Shown here: positions 1 through 9,815 of the stretch, piece by piece
How positions within the stretch are numbered: the stretch's first letter is position 1
How the letters are laid out: every line of letters begins with the position of its first letter
Made by a program: the position numbers and the translations under genes
From: Westiellopsis prolifica IICB1
GTDB lineage: Bacteria; Cyanobacteriota; Cyanobacteriia; Cyanobacteriales; Nostocaceae
Direction of reading: 5' to 3'
Assembly (NCBI RefSeq): GCF_004323185.1
Contig: NZ_NAPS01000003.1
Coordinates: 230,565-294,564 of the forward strand
DNA: 64,000 nt
Notes under the pieces: generated by a model
Told to the model about the DNA's origin: nothing
Databases searched by the model: none
What the model saw: the letters and a program-made list of their open reading frames with translations, nothing else

Positions 1-264
1 CAAGTAGCTAAAGTTTTAGGTTTGAGTTCACCAGAGCAAATCTCATTACGTCAAAGGTTGTTTGACTTGGGAATTGACTCTCTCATGGCTGTTGAGTTAA
101 AAAATCGATTGGAAACCAGTTTAGGGCATTCTCTCCGTTCAACCTTAATATTTGACTATCCTACATTAGAAGCACTTGTTGATTATTTAGCTTTAGAAAT
201 ATTGAAGTTCGACCGCGAGTCTGTAGATGAAGTTTTTGGGGAACGAGAGGAAATTGATTTATGA
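1..264 (+). CDS. C-terminal end of a modular polyketide synthase (ACP domain), 5'-truncated by the window
   Basis: The reading frame is open from base 1, so this is the last 87 codons of a larger gene that begins before the window. It encodes most of an acyl carrier protein domain with the phosphopantetheine site GIDSLMAVELKNRL, the sequence type of type I PKS ACPs, and then a short acidic tail ending DEVFGEREEIDL. The ACP holds the growing chain for the next enzyme. The stop codon overlaps the start of the following NRPS in an ATGA arrangement (261-264), which indicates translational coupling. The next protein starts with a TubC-like docking domain, so the acidic tail is probably its docking partner. 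The upstream domains cannot be seen. The ACP call is secure; the docking role is inference. Confidence 0.9.
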   Translation, partial: QVAKVLGLSSPEQISLRQRLFDLGIDSLMAVELKNRLETSLGHSLRSTLIFDYPTLEALVDYLALEILKFDRESVDEVFGEREEIDL

Positions 265-3200
265 AAAGCATTGCTGAGTTTTTGTTTTATCTTAATAAAT
301 TAGATATAAAAGTCTGGGCTGATGGCGATCGCTTACGTTGCAATGCCCCCAAAGGAAGACTGACAGAAGCTCTTCGTGCCGAAATAGCCGAGCGTAAAGA
401 AGAAATTCTCAAGTTTTTGCACCAGGGGCAGCATGATTCACACTCTCACCTTGAAGTTATTCAGGCAGTTGCCCGTAATCAAAATCTCCCTTTATCTTTC
501 GCTCAACAAAGGCTCTGGTTTCTCGATCAACTGGAAGAAAACAGTGCTAGTTACAATTTACCAGCAGCAATACACCTGAAGGGACAAATTCAGGTTGCTG
601 CTCTCAACCAGGCCATTCAAGAAATTGTCATGCGCCATGAAGTCTTGCGTACTACTTTTTCAATGGTGAATGGTACTCCTGTGCAGACCATTGCTTCTAG
701 GAGCAATATAAATCTCATAGAAGTGGACTTATCGTCTGTGCCCAATGCAGAACAAGCAGCTGAAGTAGAAAGATTGGCAACACAAGAGGCGAACCGCTCC
801 TTCAATCTTGAAACCGATCCTCTACTGCGTATCGCGCTGCTGCACCTAGCCCAGAAGGAACAGGTGCTACTGATAAATATGCATCACATTATTTCTGATG
901 GTTGGTCGATGGGGATATTCGTTCGCGAGCTATCCACACTTTATAATGCCTTCTGCCAAGGAAAGCCCTCACCCTTGCCCAAATTGCTCATCCAGTATGC
1001 TGACTTTGCAGTATGGCAACATCAGTGGCTTAGTAGAGAAGTGCTAGACACTCAGCTGAGCTATTGGAAAGAGCAGTTAGCACGGGTACCCCCAATACTA
1101 GAACTGCCGACTGACCGACCACGCCCACCAGTACAGACTTTCCGGGGTAGTACACAATCCTTCCAACTTTCTAAAGAGCTTACTTTAAAGCTAAAAACCC
1201 TAAGCCAGCAGTCTGAAGCCACTTTATTCATGACTTTGCTGGCCGCCTTCGCAACTCTACTCTATCGTTACAGTGATCAAGATGACATTGTTATCGGTTC
1301 TCCTATTGCTAACCGTAATCGTAAAGAAATCGAGCCTTTGATTGGCTTTTTTGTTAACACCCTAGTACTGCGGGCTAATTTGGTAGGCAATCCTACTTTT
1401 GTGGAATTAATGGTTCGAGTCAGACAGATGGCACTAGCAGCCTACAACCATCAGGACTTGCCTTTTGAAAAATTAGTAGAAGCATTGCAACCGGAGCGAA
1501 ACCTGAGCCATCATCCTCTATTTCAGGTGATGTTCGTACTTCAGAAGACACCGTTAGAACCTTTGGAACTGCCAGGTCTGACTCTTACTCCCCTAGATTT
1601 GAATAATACAACATCCAAGTTCGATGTGACTTTATCAATGGTCGAGATCGAGTCGGGACTCACAGGAACATGGGAGTACAATAGCGATCTGTTTGATGCC
1701 ACTACAATTCACCGGATGATCGGCCATTTTCAGACTTTACTTGAAGCAATAGTGGCCAATCCCCAATTGCAAGTATCGGAATTGTCTCTAATAACAGAAG
1801 CAGAGCGACACCAGCTGTTAGTAAAATGGAACGATACTCAGGCCGAGTATCCAGCAAAATGTATTCATCAGCTGTTTGAAGAGCAAGTGAAGCGGATTCC
1901 AGATGCAATAGCGTTAGTGTTCGAGAACCAGCAGTTGACCTACCGCGAGTTGAATATCCGAGCTAATCAGCTGGCACATTATCTACAAGATCTGGGTGTG
2001 GGACCAGAGATATTAGTAGGAATATGTTTAGAGCGATCAGTAGAAATGTTGGTCGGAATCTTGGGCATTTTGAAAGCTGGTGGAGCTTATGTACCCATGG
2101 ATCCGGCCTATCCCCAAGAACGCTTGGAATTTATGCTGTCACATACCCAGATGCCAGTGCTGTTAACTCAAGCGCAGTTTGTCACTGCCTTGCCATCCCA
2201 TACAGGAAAGAACATTTGCTTAGACACTGACTGGAACCAAATCAATCAAAAGAGCGTAGAAAATCCTATTAGTTGGGTTAAGCCTGAAAACTTAATTTAT
2301 GTGATTTACACCTCTGGTTCTACAGGAAAGCCCAAGGGAGTTCAAGTTCTTCATCAATCCGTGAGCAATTTCTTAAATTCCATGCTCCACAAACCTGGAT
2401 TGAGAGATCGAGATTCTTTGCTAGCTGTTACTACTATCTCTTTTGATATTGCTGTTCTGGAACTTTTCTTGCCCTTGATTGTCGGGGCGAGAGTCGTCTT
2501 AGTCAGCCGTGAAGAGACCACAGACGGTGCAAAGTTGTTAGCAAAATTGATTGACTCACAAGCTACAGTCATGCAAGCCACTCCAGCAACCTGGCGTCTA
2601 CTTTTAGCTGCTGGCTGGGAAAGAACTCCCCAATTAAAAATTCTCTGCGGTGGTGAAGGTTTACCTAAAGAACTCGCTCATCAGTTACTAAATAAAAGCA
2701 ATTCTGTTTGGAATTTGTACGGGCCTACTGAGGCTACTGTATGGTCTACTGTTCATCAAGTTGAGAAAAGTCAATCAAGTGAATCGATCGACTCTTTAGT
2801 TCTTATTGGTCGCCCCATTAATAATACTCAAATCCATATTTTAGACCGTAATTTTCAACTATTACCTATTGGAGTTTCAGGAGAATTGTTTATAGGCGGC
2901 GACGGACTAGCCCGAGGATATTTAAATCTTCCAGAGTTGACCGAACAAAAATTTATTTCTAACCCCTTTAGCAATAAACTTTCTCCTCACCTGTATAGAA
3001 CCGGAGACTTAGCTCGGTACTTACCCGATGGTAATATCGAATTGATCGGTCGTATTGACTCTCAGGTAAAGATTCGCGGCTTTCGCATAGAACTAGGAGA
3101 AATCGAAGCAATACTGAGTCAATACCCCCAGGTACGGGAGACGGTAGTCATCGCCCACGAAGATCAACCGAGCAACAAGCGTCTAGTAGCTTACGTGGTT

Positions 3201-3734
3201 GCTCACCAAAAATCACTAACCAGCAGTGAACTGCGTAGATTCCTTAAGAAGAATTTGCCCGAGTATATGATTCCAAGTACCTTTGTGCTGTTAGAGGCGC
3301 TACCTCTGACTCCCAACGGTAAAGTAGATCGTAGCTCTTTACCTATTCCACAAACTTTTCGCCCCCAATTGGAAGCAGCTTATGTTATGCCCCAGACAGA
3401 ATCTGAGCGGCTCATTGCAGCTGTTTGGCAGGAAACGCTGAAGCTAGAGCGAGTGGGAATTCATGACAATTTCTTTGAGTTGGGAGGTCATTCATTACTT
3501 ACAGTTCAGATTTATAACAAACTGCAAGAAATATTTGGGCAAAAGCTATCAATAATAGAAATGTTTAAATATCCAACTATATATTCTTTGGCTCAACATT
3601 TAACTCAGCAGCATAGTGAACGAGCTTCTGATCAGCAAAGCCGCAACCGCGCTAATAACCGTAGTACTCGTCAAGGTCTCATAAAGCAACAAAGGCAAGT
3701 CAGACAAAAGCATCACTCTACTAACAAATATTAA
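261..3734 (+). CDS. NRPS module: docking domain-C-A(Gly)-PCP
   Basis: This 1157-residue protein adds one amino acid. Residues 1-52 look like a TubC-type N-terminal docking domain (MKSIAEFLFYLNKLDIKVWA...). A condensation domain follows (about 75-500) with LSFAQQRLWFLDQL and an intact HHIISDG at 208-214. The adenylation domain (about 535-1050) has YTSGSTGKPKG at 683 and NGKVDR. Aligned by eye to GrsA, its specificity residues read D-I-L-Q-L-G-L-V-W, which fits the glycine code (DILQLGLIW). The PCP has LGGHSLL with Ser near 1077. A basic tail of about 40 residues ends the protein and there is no TE. It is coupled to the upstream PKS by an ATGA overlap and is 14 bases from the downstream PKS, which should extend the glycyl unit. 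Gly is a prediction from the code. Confidence 0.93.
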   Translation: MKSIAEFLFYLNKLDIKVWADGDRLRCNAPKGRLTEALRAEIAERKEEILKFLHQGQHDSHSHLEVIQAVARNQNLPLSFAQQRLWFLDQLEENSASYNLPAAIHLKGQIQVAALNQAIQEIVMRHEVLRTTFSMVNGTPVQTIASRSNINLIEVDLSSVPNAEQAAEVERLATQEANRSFNLETDPLLRIALLHLAQKEQVLLINMHHIISDGWSMGIFVRELSTLYNAFCQGKPSPLPKLLIQYADFAVWQHQWLSREVLDTQLSYWKEQLARVPPILELPTDRPRPPVQTFRGSTQSFQLSKELTLKLKTLSQQSEATLFMTLLAAFATLLYRYSDQDDIVIGSPIANRNRKEIEPLIGFFVNTLVLRANLVGNPTFVELMVRVRQMALAAYNHQDLPFEKLVEALQPERNLSHHPLFQVMFVLQKTPLEPLELPGLTLTPLDLNNTTSKFDVTLSMVEIESGLTGTWEYNSDLFDATTIHRMIGHFQTLLEAIVANPQLQVSELSLITEAERHQLLVKWNDTQAEYPAKCIHQLFEEQVKRIPDAIALVFENQQLTYRELNIRANQLAHYLQDLGVGPEILVGICLERSVEMLVGILGILKAGGAYVPMDPAYPQERLEFMLSHTQMPVLLTQAQFVTALPSHTGKNICLDTDWNQINQKSVENPISWVKPENLIYVIYTSGSTGKPKGVQVLHQSVSNFLNSMLHKPGLRDRDSLLAVTTISFDIAVLELFLPLIVGARVVLVSREETTDGAKLLAKLIDSQATVMQATPATWRLLLAAGWERTPQLKILCGGEGLPKELAHQLLNKSNSVWNLYGPTEATVWSTVHQVEKSQSSESIDSLVLIGRPINNTQIHILDRNFQLLPIGVSGELFIGGDGLARGYLNLPELTEQKFISNPFSNKLSPHLYRTGDLARYLPDGNIELIGRIDSQVKIRGFRIELGEIEAILSQYPQVRETVVIAHEDQPSNKRLVAYVVAHQKSLTSSELRRFLKKNLPEYMIPSTFVLLEALPLTPNGKVDRSSLPIPQTFRPQLEAAYVMPQTESERLIAAVWQETLKLERVGIHDNFFELGGHSLLTVQIYNKLQEIFGQKLSIIEMFKYPTIYSLAQHLTQQHSERASDQQSRNRANNRSTRQGLIKQQRQVRQKHHSTNKY

Positions 3735-3748
3735 GTGAGAACTTCTTG

Positions 3749-6700
3749 ATGAATGAACTGTACCTAGCCAATTCCAATCATAATTCAGCAATAGCCATTA
3801 TCGGTATGTCCTGTCGTGTTCCAAAGGCAAAAAATATTGATGAATTCTGGCAAAATCTTCGAGATGGCGTGGAATCTATTTCATTTTTTTCTGCTCAAGA
3901 ACTAGAGTCTGAAGGCATAGACCTTAGCCTACTGGATAATCCTAATTATGTCAAAGCCAGCTCCATCTTGTCAGATATTGATCTGTTTGATGCTTCCTTC
4001 TTCGACTTCAATCCCAGAAAAGCTGAAATCATGGATCCTCAACATCGACTTTTTCTGGAGTGTGCTTGGGATGTGCTGGAAAATGCAGGTTACGACAGTG
4101 AAAATTACGAAGGAGCTATTGGTGTTTATGCTGGTGTAGGTATGAACACTTATTTACTTAACAATCTTTATCCAAACCGCAATTTGTTGGAGTCACTAGG
4201 CGATTTCCAGCTCATGATCGGGAATGATAAAGATTTTCTGGCTACTTGTGTCTCCTACAAGCTGAACTTAAAGGGACCAAGTATTAATGTTCAAACTGCC
4301 TGTTCTACTTCACTAGTAGCAGTTCATTTGGCTTGTCAAAGCTTACTGAATGGTGAATGTGATATGGCTTTAGCTGGTGGGGTTACAATTCGCGTTCCTG
4401 AAAAGGTTGGCTATTTTTATCGAGAGGGGATGATTTTTTCAGCCGATGGACACTGCCGTGCCTTTGATGCCCAAGCTCAGGGTACAGTTGGCGGCAGTGG
4501 TCTGGGTATTGTCGTCCTAAAAAGACTAGAAGATGCCTTGACAGATGGCGACTGCATTCACGCGGTCATCAAAGGTTCAGCTATCAATAACGACGGTTTG
4601 ATCAAAGTAGGCTATACAGCACCTAGCGTAGATGGGCAGGCAGCAGTGATCGCCGAGGCTCAAGCTATAGCGGGGGTAGAGGCTGAGAAAATTTCCTATA
4701 TAGAAACTCACGGCACCGGTACGTCTCTAGGAGACCCCATTGAAATTGCTGCCCTCACCCAAGCTTTTGAAGCAACAACTGATAAGAAGGGCTTCTGTGC
4801 GATCGGTTCTGTAAAAACCAATGTCGGTCATCTAGATACCGCAGCTGGGGTAGTGGGTCTAATCAAAACTGTCCTGGCACTTAAACATAAGTTAATACCA
4901 CCAAGTTTACACTTTAAAAAGCCTAATCCCAAGATCGATTTTGTCAACAGTCCTTTCTACGTCAATACCAACCTCTCCGAATGGAAAACAGATGGAACTC
5001 CCCGTCGATCTGGAATTAGTTCTTTTGGGATTGGGGGTACTAATGCCCATGTTGTCCTAGAAGAAGCACCTGCTCTCGAACCCTCCGGATCATCTCGCCC
5101 TTGGCAATTGATCGTCCTCTCAGCCAAAACTAGCTCTGCCCTAGATGCTGCAACTGTCAATCTGGGCAAACATTTACAGCAGCATCCCAATCTTAACCTC
5201 GCTGATGTTGCTTACACGCTCAGTCAAGGGCGCAGAGCTTTCAACTGTCGCCGGATGCTGCTGTGCCAGAATCAAAATGAGGCAGCTGCTACCCTAAGTT
5301 CTTCTAGTTCGCCACAAGTTTTTACTAGCTATCGAGAGGCTGGAACACGGCCGATCACGTTTATGTTTTCCGGTCAAGGCGCGCAGTACGTAAATATGGC
5401 TCTGGAACTATACCAGACTGAGCCAGTATTTCGCGCACGGATTGACCAATGTGCGGAAATACTCAAACCCCTACTAGGACGAGACCTGCGTCACGTACTT
5501 TACCCTGATGCGGAAGGAGTTGCAGCAGCAACGCAGCAACTGCAAGAGACTGAAATTGCACAGCCGGCGCTTTTTGTCCTTGAATATGCTTTAGCCCAGT
5601 TATGGATGCACTGGGGAGTGCATCCCCAAACGATGATCGGTCACAGCATCGGCGAATATGTCGTCGCCTGTCTGGCTGGCGTATTCTCCCTGGAAGAAGC
5701 TCTGGCCTTAGTTGCCGCCCGAGGGCAGTTGATGCAGCAATTGCCGGTAGGAAAAATGCTAGCTGTTCCATTGTCAGCGACGGAAGTTCAATCTCTTCTA
5801 AGCCAAACACTCGATCTGGCAGCAATCAATGGACCATCCTTGTGTGTGGTTTCAGGTCTTGCAGAGGCAGTGGAAATGTTTCAGAAGCAACTGGCCGAGC
5901 AAGGCGTAGAGTGTCGGTACTTACATACTTCTCACGCCTTTCATTCCCACATGATGGAGCCGATTTTAATTCCGTTTGCCCAACGAGTCAAGCAAGTTAG
6001 CTTAAAACCTCCCCAAATTCCTTACTTGTCCAACGTCACCGGCACCTGGATTACGGCAGCTGAAGTTACCAGTTCAGAGTATTGGGTTAGGCATTTGCGT
6101 GAGACGGTGCATTTTTACGAGAGCCTACAGCAGTTATTAACAGATCCAGAACAAATTCTTCTCGAGGTGGGGCCAGGAGAGGCTTTGAGTACTTTAGCTA
6201 AACGCCATCCCGATAAGGTACCTGATCAGGTAGTATTATCTTCAATACGCCATCCGCAACAGAGCCAATCTGATGTAGCTTTTTTATTGACAACTTTGGG
6301 CCAGTTGTGGTTGACGGGAGTGGATGTGAATTGGGCGAAATTTTATGCTCAGGAGCAACGCTATCGCGTGCCTTTGCCGACTTATCCCTTTGAGCGCCAG
6401 CGTTACTGGATTGAACCAGCCAGGAGCGATCAGCAGCTATTACCAAACGACTTGCTTTCTCCGCAAGAAATCAGCGATCGCCTCGTATCCGAGTTAGATC
6501 GATTGACCAATCAGTATAATATTCGATATGTGGACAAGCCTGTCAGCGATCACCACTCCCAAAGTTCATCTTCGCAGACTTCTGAAGCTACAGAATGCTC
6601 TGAAAAATCTGAAAACAGCGATTCAAGCTGTCTCTACCCAAGACCAAATTTGCAGAATGGTTATGTTGCTCCTCGCAATCAGTTCGAACAAACTATTGCC

Positions 6701-7780
6701 GACATTTGGCAAAAATTCCTGGGTATCGAGCAGGTGGGAATCGAAGATGATTTCTTCGAGTTGGGGGGAGATTCTCTATTAGCGATTCAGCTCATTTCCA
6801 AGTTACGTGAAACTTTTCAAACTAACTTCTCTTCAGGCAACTTCTTGAAGAAACCTACTATTGCAGTACTGGCTACATCAATCGAAGAAACAATTTCGAT
6901 TATCAAGCTTCCCAATCAAAAACTACAGTCAGTTCTCCCCTCCTCGCTCATAGAAATTCAGCCTGGTAGTAGTTTGAAAAAACCTTTGTTTCTGGTGCAT
7001 CCGGCTGATGGACAAATTTATTTGTTTCGCGATCTTGTACGTCAGTTAGATTCAGATTTACCAATTTATGTGTTCCAAGATCCGGGTCTAGAAGGAGAAA
7101 TCGAACCTTTTATCCGAGTTGAGGAAATGGCTGCTTACTACATCAAAGCCCTGCGTGTTCTTCAGCCTGAAGGTCCATATTTTTTGGGGGGGTCTTCCTT
7201 TGGAGGTTGTGTTGCTTTCGAGATATCACAACAACTTCACTCGCTGGGTCAAAAAGTGGCGTTTTTAGCCCTGATGGATACCCCAGGTCCAAACCAAATA
7301 TCAGCACAAATGGTAGATAAGATAGTCATCCCTACTGACGCGAGCAACAGCCAGTTCAAAAACTATTCCATTTCTCTGGACGCCTTTCAGGATCTAAGTG
7401 CCGAAGCACAAATGATTAACGCTTTGAAACAAGTTAAGTTTGTTAATCGCCTCTTTTCTGAGATTGAGCAACGTCAAGCTCTCCAATTTCTCCGCGTCTT
7501 CAAAGCGAATTTGCAGGCTCTGTCTAACTATGTACCGCGGTCTTATCCTGGTCGAATAACTTTTTTCAAAGCCAGAGAACAGTGGATGGAATTCTCTCCA
7601 TCAAATCCAGAATTACCCTGGATTGATGTAGCTGCTGGTGGGATAGAAATACACCTCGTCCCCGGAAACCACATTACTATGAACTTTGCTCCCCACGTTC
7701 AATTCTTAGCTGAACGGCTGAAAAATTGCATCGAAAAAGCGCAGGTAGAGGAAGAAAAAACTGTCAGGATGACAATATGA
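3749..7780 (+). CDS. Terminal PKS module: KS-AT-ACP-TE
   Basis: This protein of about 1343 residues has a ketosynthase (about 15-440; active-site TACSTS near 185, HGTGT and NVGHLD histidines), an acyltransferase (GHSIGEY Ser near 633; HAFH motif near 730, the malonyl-CoA type), an ACP (LGGDSLLAIQL, Ser near 1009) and a C-terminal thioesterase (GGSSFGG, Ser near 1150; His in PGNH). There is no KR, DH or ER, so the beta-ketone should remain. The segment between AT and ACP is a low-complexity Ser/Glu linker (about 890-975). I chose the ATG at 3749; a TTG codon immediately before it is a less likely start. It follows the Gly NRPS and ends that assembly line. Release by hydrolysis or by attack of the glycyl amide nitrogen are both possible; the latter would give an N-acyl pyrrolidine-2,4-dione. 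Confidence 0.93.
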   Translation: MNELYLANSNHNSAIAIIGMSCRVPKAKNIDEFWQNLRDGVESISFFSAQELESEGIDLSLLDNPNYVKASSILSDIDLFDASFFDFNPRKAEIMDPQHRLFLECAWDVLENAGYDSENYEGAIGVYAGVGMNTYLLNNLYPNRNLLESLGDFQLMIGNDKDFLATCVSYKLNLKGPSINVQTACSTSLVAVHLACQSLLNGECDMALAGGVTIRVPEKVGYFYREGMIFSADGHCRAFDAQAQGTVGGSGLGIVVLKRLEDALTDGDCIHAVIKGSAINNDGLIKVGYTAPSVDGQAAVIAEAQAIAGVEAEKISYIETHGTGTSLGDPIEIAALTQAFEATTDKKGFCAIGSVKTNVGHLDTAAGVVGLIKTVLALKHKLIPPSLHFKKPNPKIDFVNSPFYVNTNLSEWKTDGTPRRSGISSFGIGGTNAHVVLEEAPALEPSGSSRPWQLIVLSAKTSSALDAATVNLGKHLQQHPNLNLADVAYTLSQGRRAFNCRRMLLCQNQNEAAATLSSSSSPQVFTSYREAGTRPITFMFSGQGAQYVNMALELYQTEPVFRARIDQCAEILKPLLGRDLRHVLYPDAEGVAAATQQLQETEIAQPALFVLEYALAQLWMHWGVHPQTMIGHSIGEYVVACLAGVFSLEEALALVAARGQLMQQLPVGKMLAVPLSATEVQSLLSQTLDLAAINGPSLCVVSGLAEAVEMFQKQLAEQGVECRYLHTSHAFHSHMMEPILIPFAQRVKQVSLKPPQIPYLSNVTGTWITAAEVTSSEYWVRHLRETVHFYESLQQLLTDPEQILLEVGPGEALSTLAKRHPDKVPDQVVLSSIRHPQQSQSDVAFLLTTLGQLWLTGVDVNWAKFYAQEQRYRVPLPTYPFERQRYWIEPARSDQQLLPNDLLSPQEISDRLVSELDRLTNQYNIRYVDKPVSDHHSQSSSSQTSEATECSEKSENSDSSCLYPRPNLQNGYVAPRNQFEQTIADIWQKFLGIEQVGIEDDFFELGGDSLLAIQLISKLRETFQTNFSSGNFLKKPTIAVLATSIEETISIIKLPNQKLQSVLPSSLIEIQPGSSLKKPLFLVHPADGQIYLFRDLVRQLDSDLPIYVFQDPGLEGEIEPFIRVEEMAAYYIKALRVLQPEGPYFLGGSSFGGCVAFEISQQLHSLGQKVAFLALMDTPGPNQISAQMVDKIVIPTDASNSQFKNYSISLDAFQDLSAEAQMINALKQVKFVNRLFSEIEQRQALQFLRVFKANLQALSNYVPRSYPGRITFFKAREQWMEFSPSNPELPWIDVAAGGIEIHLVPGNHITMNFAPHVQFLAERLKNCIEKAQVEEEKTVRMTI

Positions 7781-7787
7781 AATTTGA

Positions 7788-7883
7788 GTTAAAGTCGTGT
7801 TTTTTAATGTCAACCCACACAATCATTACATTATGTTTATTGAACCACATATTGCAACTTTGACCCAAAAATCGCAGCATTGA
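7788..7883 (+). pseudogene. Remnant of a second thioesterase-domain C-terminus
   Basis: Just after the PKS-TE stop, and in a different frame, about 31 codons read without a stop and end in NPHNHYIMFIEPHIATLTQ followed by a few residues and TGA. This matches the extreme C-terminus of type I TE domains: the catalytic-His segment (PGNHxxM) and the helix FIEPHIxxL, seen also at the end of the NRPS-TE gene at 24585-28691 (GDHFSIFIEPHIQELA). There is no TE core before it, so it looks like the stump of an older TE left by recombination or domain replacement. It is short, and chance similarity cannot be fully excluded. Confidence 0.5.
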
Positions 7884-7996
7884 TTGGATTGAGTTAATGA
7901 AAAAAATAGGTCTATCTAAATTTTTACTAATATGACCTCTCAAACTCAATTTTCGATCTCCGAATCGTGACTTAACAAAAAGAATGGAGGGAGAGT

Positions 7997-8806
7997 ATGG
8001 CAGACACGTCACAGAAAACGGTTCTCATCACAGGGAGTAACAGTGGGATTGGTGCTGCGACGGCCAAGTTCTTTATCGATAAAGGCTGGAACGTAGCTGC
8101 CACAATGCGGAATCTCCAGAAAGCTCCGTCTTGGATGAATTGCGCAAACTGCGCGACTTTTCGTCTTGATGTCACTAATGAAACGAGCATCACTGAAGCC
8201 ATTTCCCAAGTGATCGAGCGCTTCAGAAACATTGATGTCTTAGTGAACAATGCCGGCTATGGTCTCAAAGGTCCACTTGAGGGCATTACCCCTGAGCAAC
8301 TTGAGCGCCAATTCGCAACTAATGTTTTTGGACTCATCAATGTTACCAAGCACGTAACCGCCATCATGCGCGAGCAAAAAGGTGGTACAATTGTTAATAT
8401 TTCCTCTATTGGTGGACGCATTGCTTTTCCTTTTACTAGTGCGTATCATGCTACTAAATTTGCCATTGAAGGTCTATCTGAATCTCTGCGTTTCGAACTG
8501 AAGCCATTCAACATTCGGATCAAACTCATCGAGCCTGGCGGTATTAAGACGGATTTTGTAACGCGATCTCAGGAATGGGCGAAGCACCCTGCATATGAAC
8601 CACAGCTGTCCAAGATGATCCATCTAACAACACGATTAAACAACACTCTCCCAGGACCGGAAGGTGTTGCTAAGGTCATCTACAAGGCAAGCACTGATTC
8701 TTCGAATAAGCTACGCTATTTGGTTAAAACGGGACCGTATTTAAAGGTGAATAGTGTTCTTCCTGACGCTATATGGCGATCGCTCGTGGGTTCTGTACTC
8801 AGGTGA
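7997..8806 (+). CDS. Short-chain dehydrogenase/reductase
   Basis: This 269-residue classical SDR has a Rossmann cofactor motif TGSNSGIG at 13-20, NNAGYG near 84-89, the catalytic Ser in NISSIGG (137) and the YHATK pair Tyr150/Lys154. All expected catalytic residues are present, so it should be an active NAD(P)-dependent oxidoreductase. The start is supported by a strong ribosome-binding site (GGAGGGAG, 4 bases before the ATG). It lies between the PKS-TE and the type II thioesterase genes on the same strand, so it is probably a tailoring enzyme of the left cluster, for instance reducing a ketone of the released product. Its substrate cannot be read from the sequence. Confidence 0.88.
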   Translation: MADTSQKTVLITGSNSGIGAATAKFFIDKGWNVAATMRNLQKAPSWMNCANCATFRLDVTNETSITEAISQVIERFRNIDVLVNNAGYGLKGPLEGITPEQLERQFATNVFGLINVTKHVTAIMREQKGGTIVNISSIGGRIAFPFTSAYHATKFAIEGLSESLRFELKPFNIRIKLIEPGGIKTDFVTRSQEWAKHPAYEPQLSKMIHLTTRLNNTLPGPEGVAKVIYKASTDSSNKLRYLVKTGPYLKVNSVLPDAIWRSLVGSVLR

Positions 8807-8923
8807 ACCGAGACTTCGTATTCTACAGGAGGTTTCATTTAACAATTATGGCATCTGATTGTAACCAAACAGTTCAAGCATTTGAGTACTTTGGTCTAAA
8901 CATAATAATCTACTTATAAAATC

Positions 8924-9682
8924 ATGCCAACTTTTCTCCACTCTGGAACTTGGGTAAGTTGCCCACTGCCCAATCCGCAAGCAAATCTGCGCCTTTTTTG
9001 CTTTCCTTACGCCGGAGCTAGCACCAGAGCATTTTTCTCATGGGCTGAACATCTGCCATCAACCGTGGAGCTTTGTCCGATTGAACTACCAGGACATGGC
9101 CCACGCTTAAAGGAAAAAGCCTTTACTCAACTGCAACCTTTAGTAGAGGCGATCGCCATGGCTATTTTACCTTACCTAGATAAACCTTTTGCCTGCTTTG
9201 GTCACAGCATGGGCGCACTACTCAGCTTTGAGCTAGCTCACTTTCTGCAAAATCGCTACAATCAAAGCCCAAGGCATTTACTCCTTTCCGGTCGCCGTGC
9301 GCCTCAAACACCCAGCCTAGCTGCGCCTATCCATGCTTTACCAGATGCCGCCTTTATTCAGGGGCTACGCCAATACAATGGTATGCCGGAAAAAGTCATA
9401 CAAAATGTTCAACTTATGGAGTTACTGTTGCCTATGCTCAGAGCAGATTTTACCTTAATGGAAACCTATAATTATGTTCCGCATTCACCTCTAGACTGCC
9501 CCATGACAATTTTTGGCGGACTAAAGGATCTGACAGTAAGTTACGAAGCTCTGATATCTTGGCAATACCATACTCATGCTGAATTTACTGTCCAGATGTT
9601 TCCAGGCAATCACTTTTTTATTCATTCAGATCAGGAACTACTGCTGTTGTCACTCAGTAAAACTCTTGAAAGTATCTGTTAG
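8924..9682 (+). CDS. Type II (editing) thioesterase
   Basis: This 252-residue alpha/beta hydrolase resembles GrsT/TEII proteins. It has the N-terminal FCFPYAGAS segment, the ELPGHGPR segment, the nucleophile elbow GHSMG with Ser95, an acid in GLKDLTV near 205 and the catalytic His in PGNHFFI near 230. Such enzymes remove wrong or stalled acyl groups from carrier proteins of NRPS and PKS lines and act in trans in the cytoplasm. The length is normal for the family. It lies downstream of the SDR in the left cluster. No strong ribosome-binding site is seen directly before its ATG. The family assignment is firm; which carrier proteins it serves is unknown. Confidence 0.92.
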   Translation: MPTFLHSGTWVSCPLPNPQANLRLFCFPYAGASTRAFFSWAEHLPSTVELCPIELPGHGPRLKEKAFTQLQPLVEAIAMAILPYLDKPFACFGHSMGALLSFELAHFLQNRYNQSPRHLLLSGRRAPQTPSLAAPIHALPDAAFIQGLRQYNGMPEKVIQNVQLMELLLPMLRADFTLMETYNYVPHSPLDCPMTIFGGLKDLTVSYEALISWQYHTHAEFTVQMFPGNHFFIHSDQELLLLSLSKTLESIC

Positions 9683-9815
9683 AAAAATAATTAAAAAATT
9701 TTATTTTTAGAAGTTACTCTCTTCCTACTCAAAGATAACCCATCAAGGTAGCAGAGCAAGCAAGGGAGTAAAGGAGCTAGAAAATAAGAAATTTTACACA
9801 TCTAATGGGGGTAAT

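Noticed and set aside
5463..6000. Long frames opposite to or overlapping the AT domain of the left PKS
   Set aside because: They are shadows of the coding frame, with no family features.
8848..8919. A 23-codon frame with AGGAGGT upstream at 8827-8833
   Set aside because: The spacing to the ATG is long, and the peptide has no recognisable feature. It is probably chance or a decayed leader between the SDR and TEII genes.
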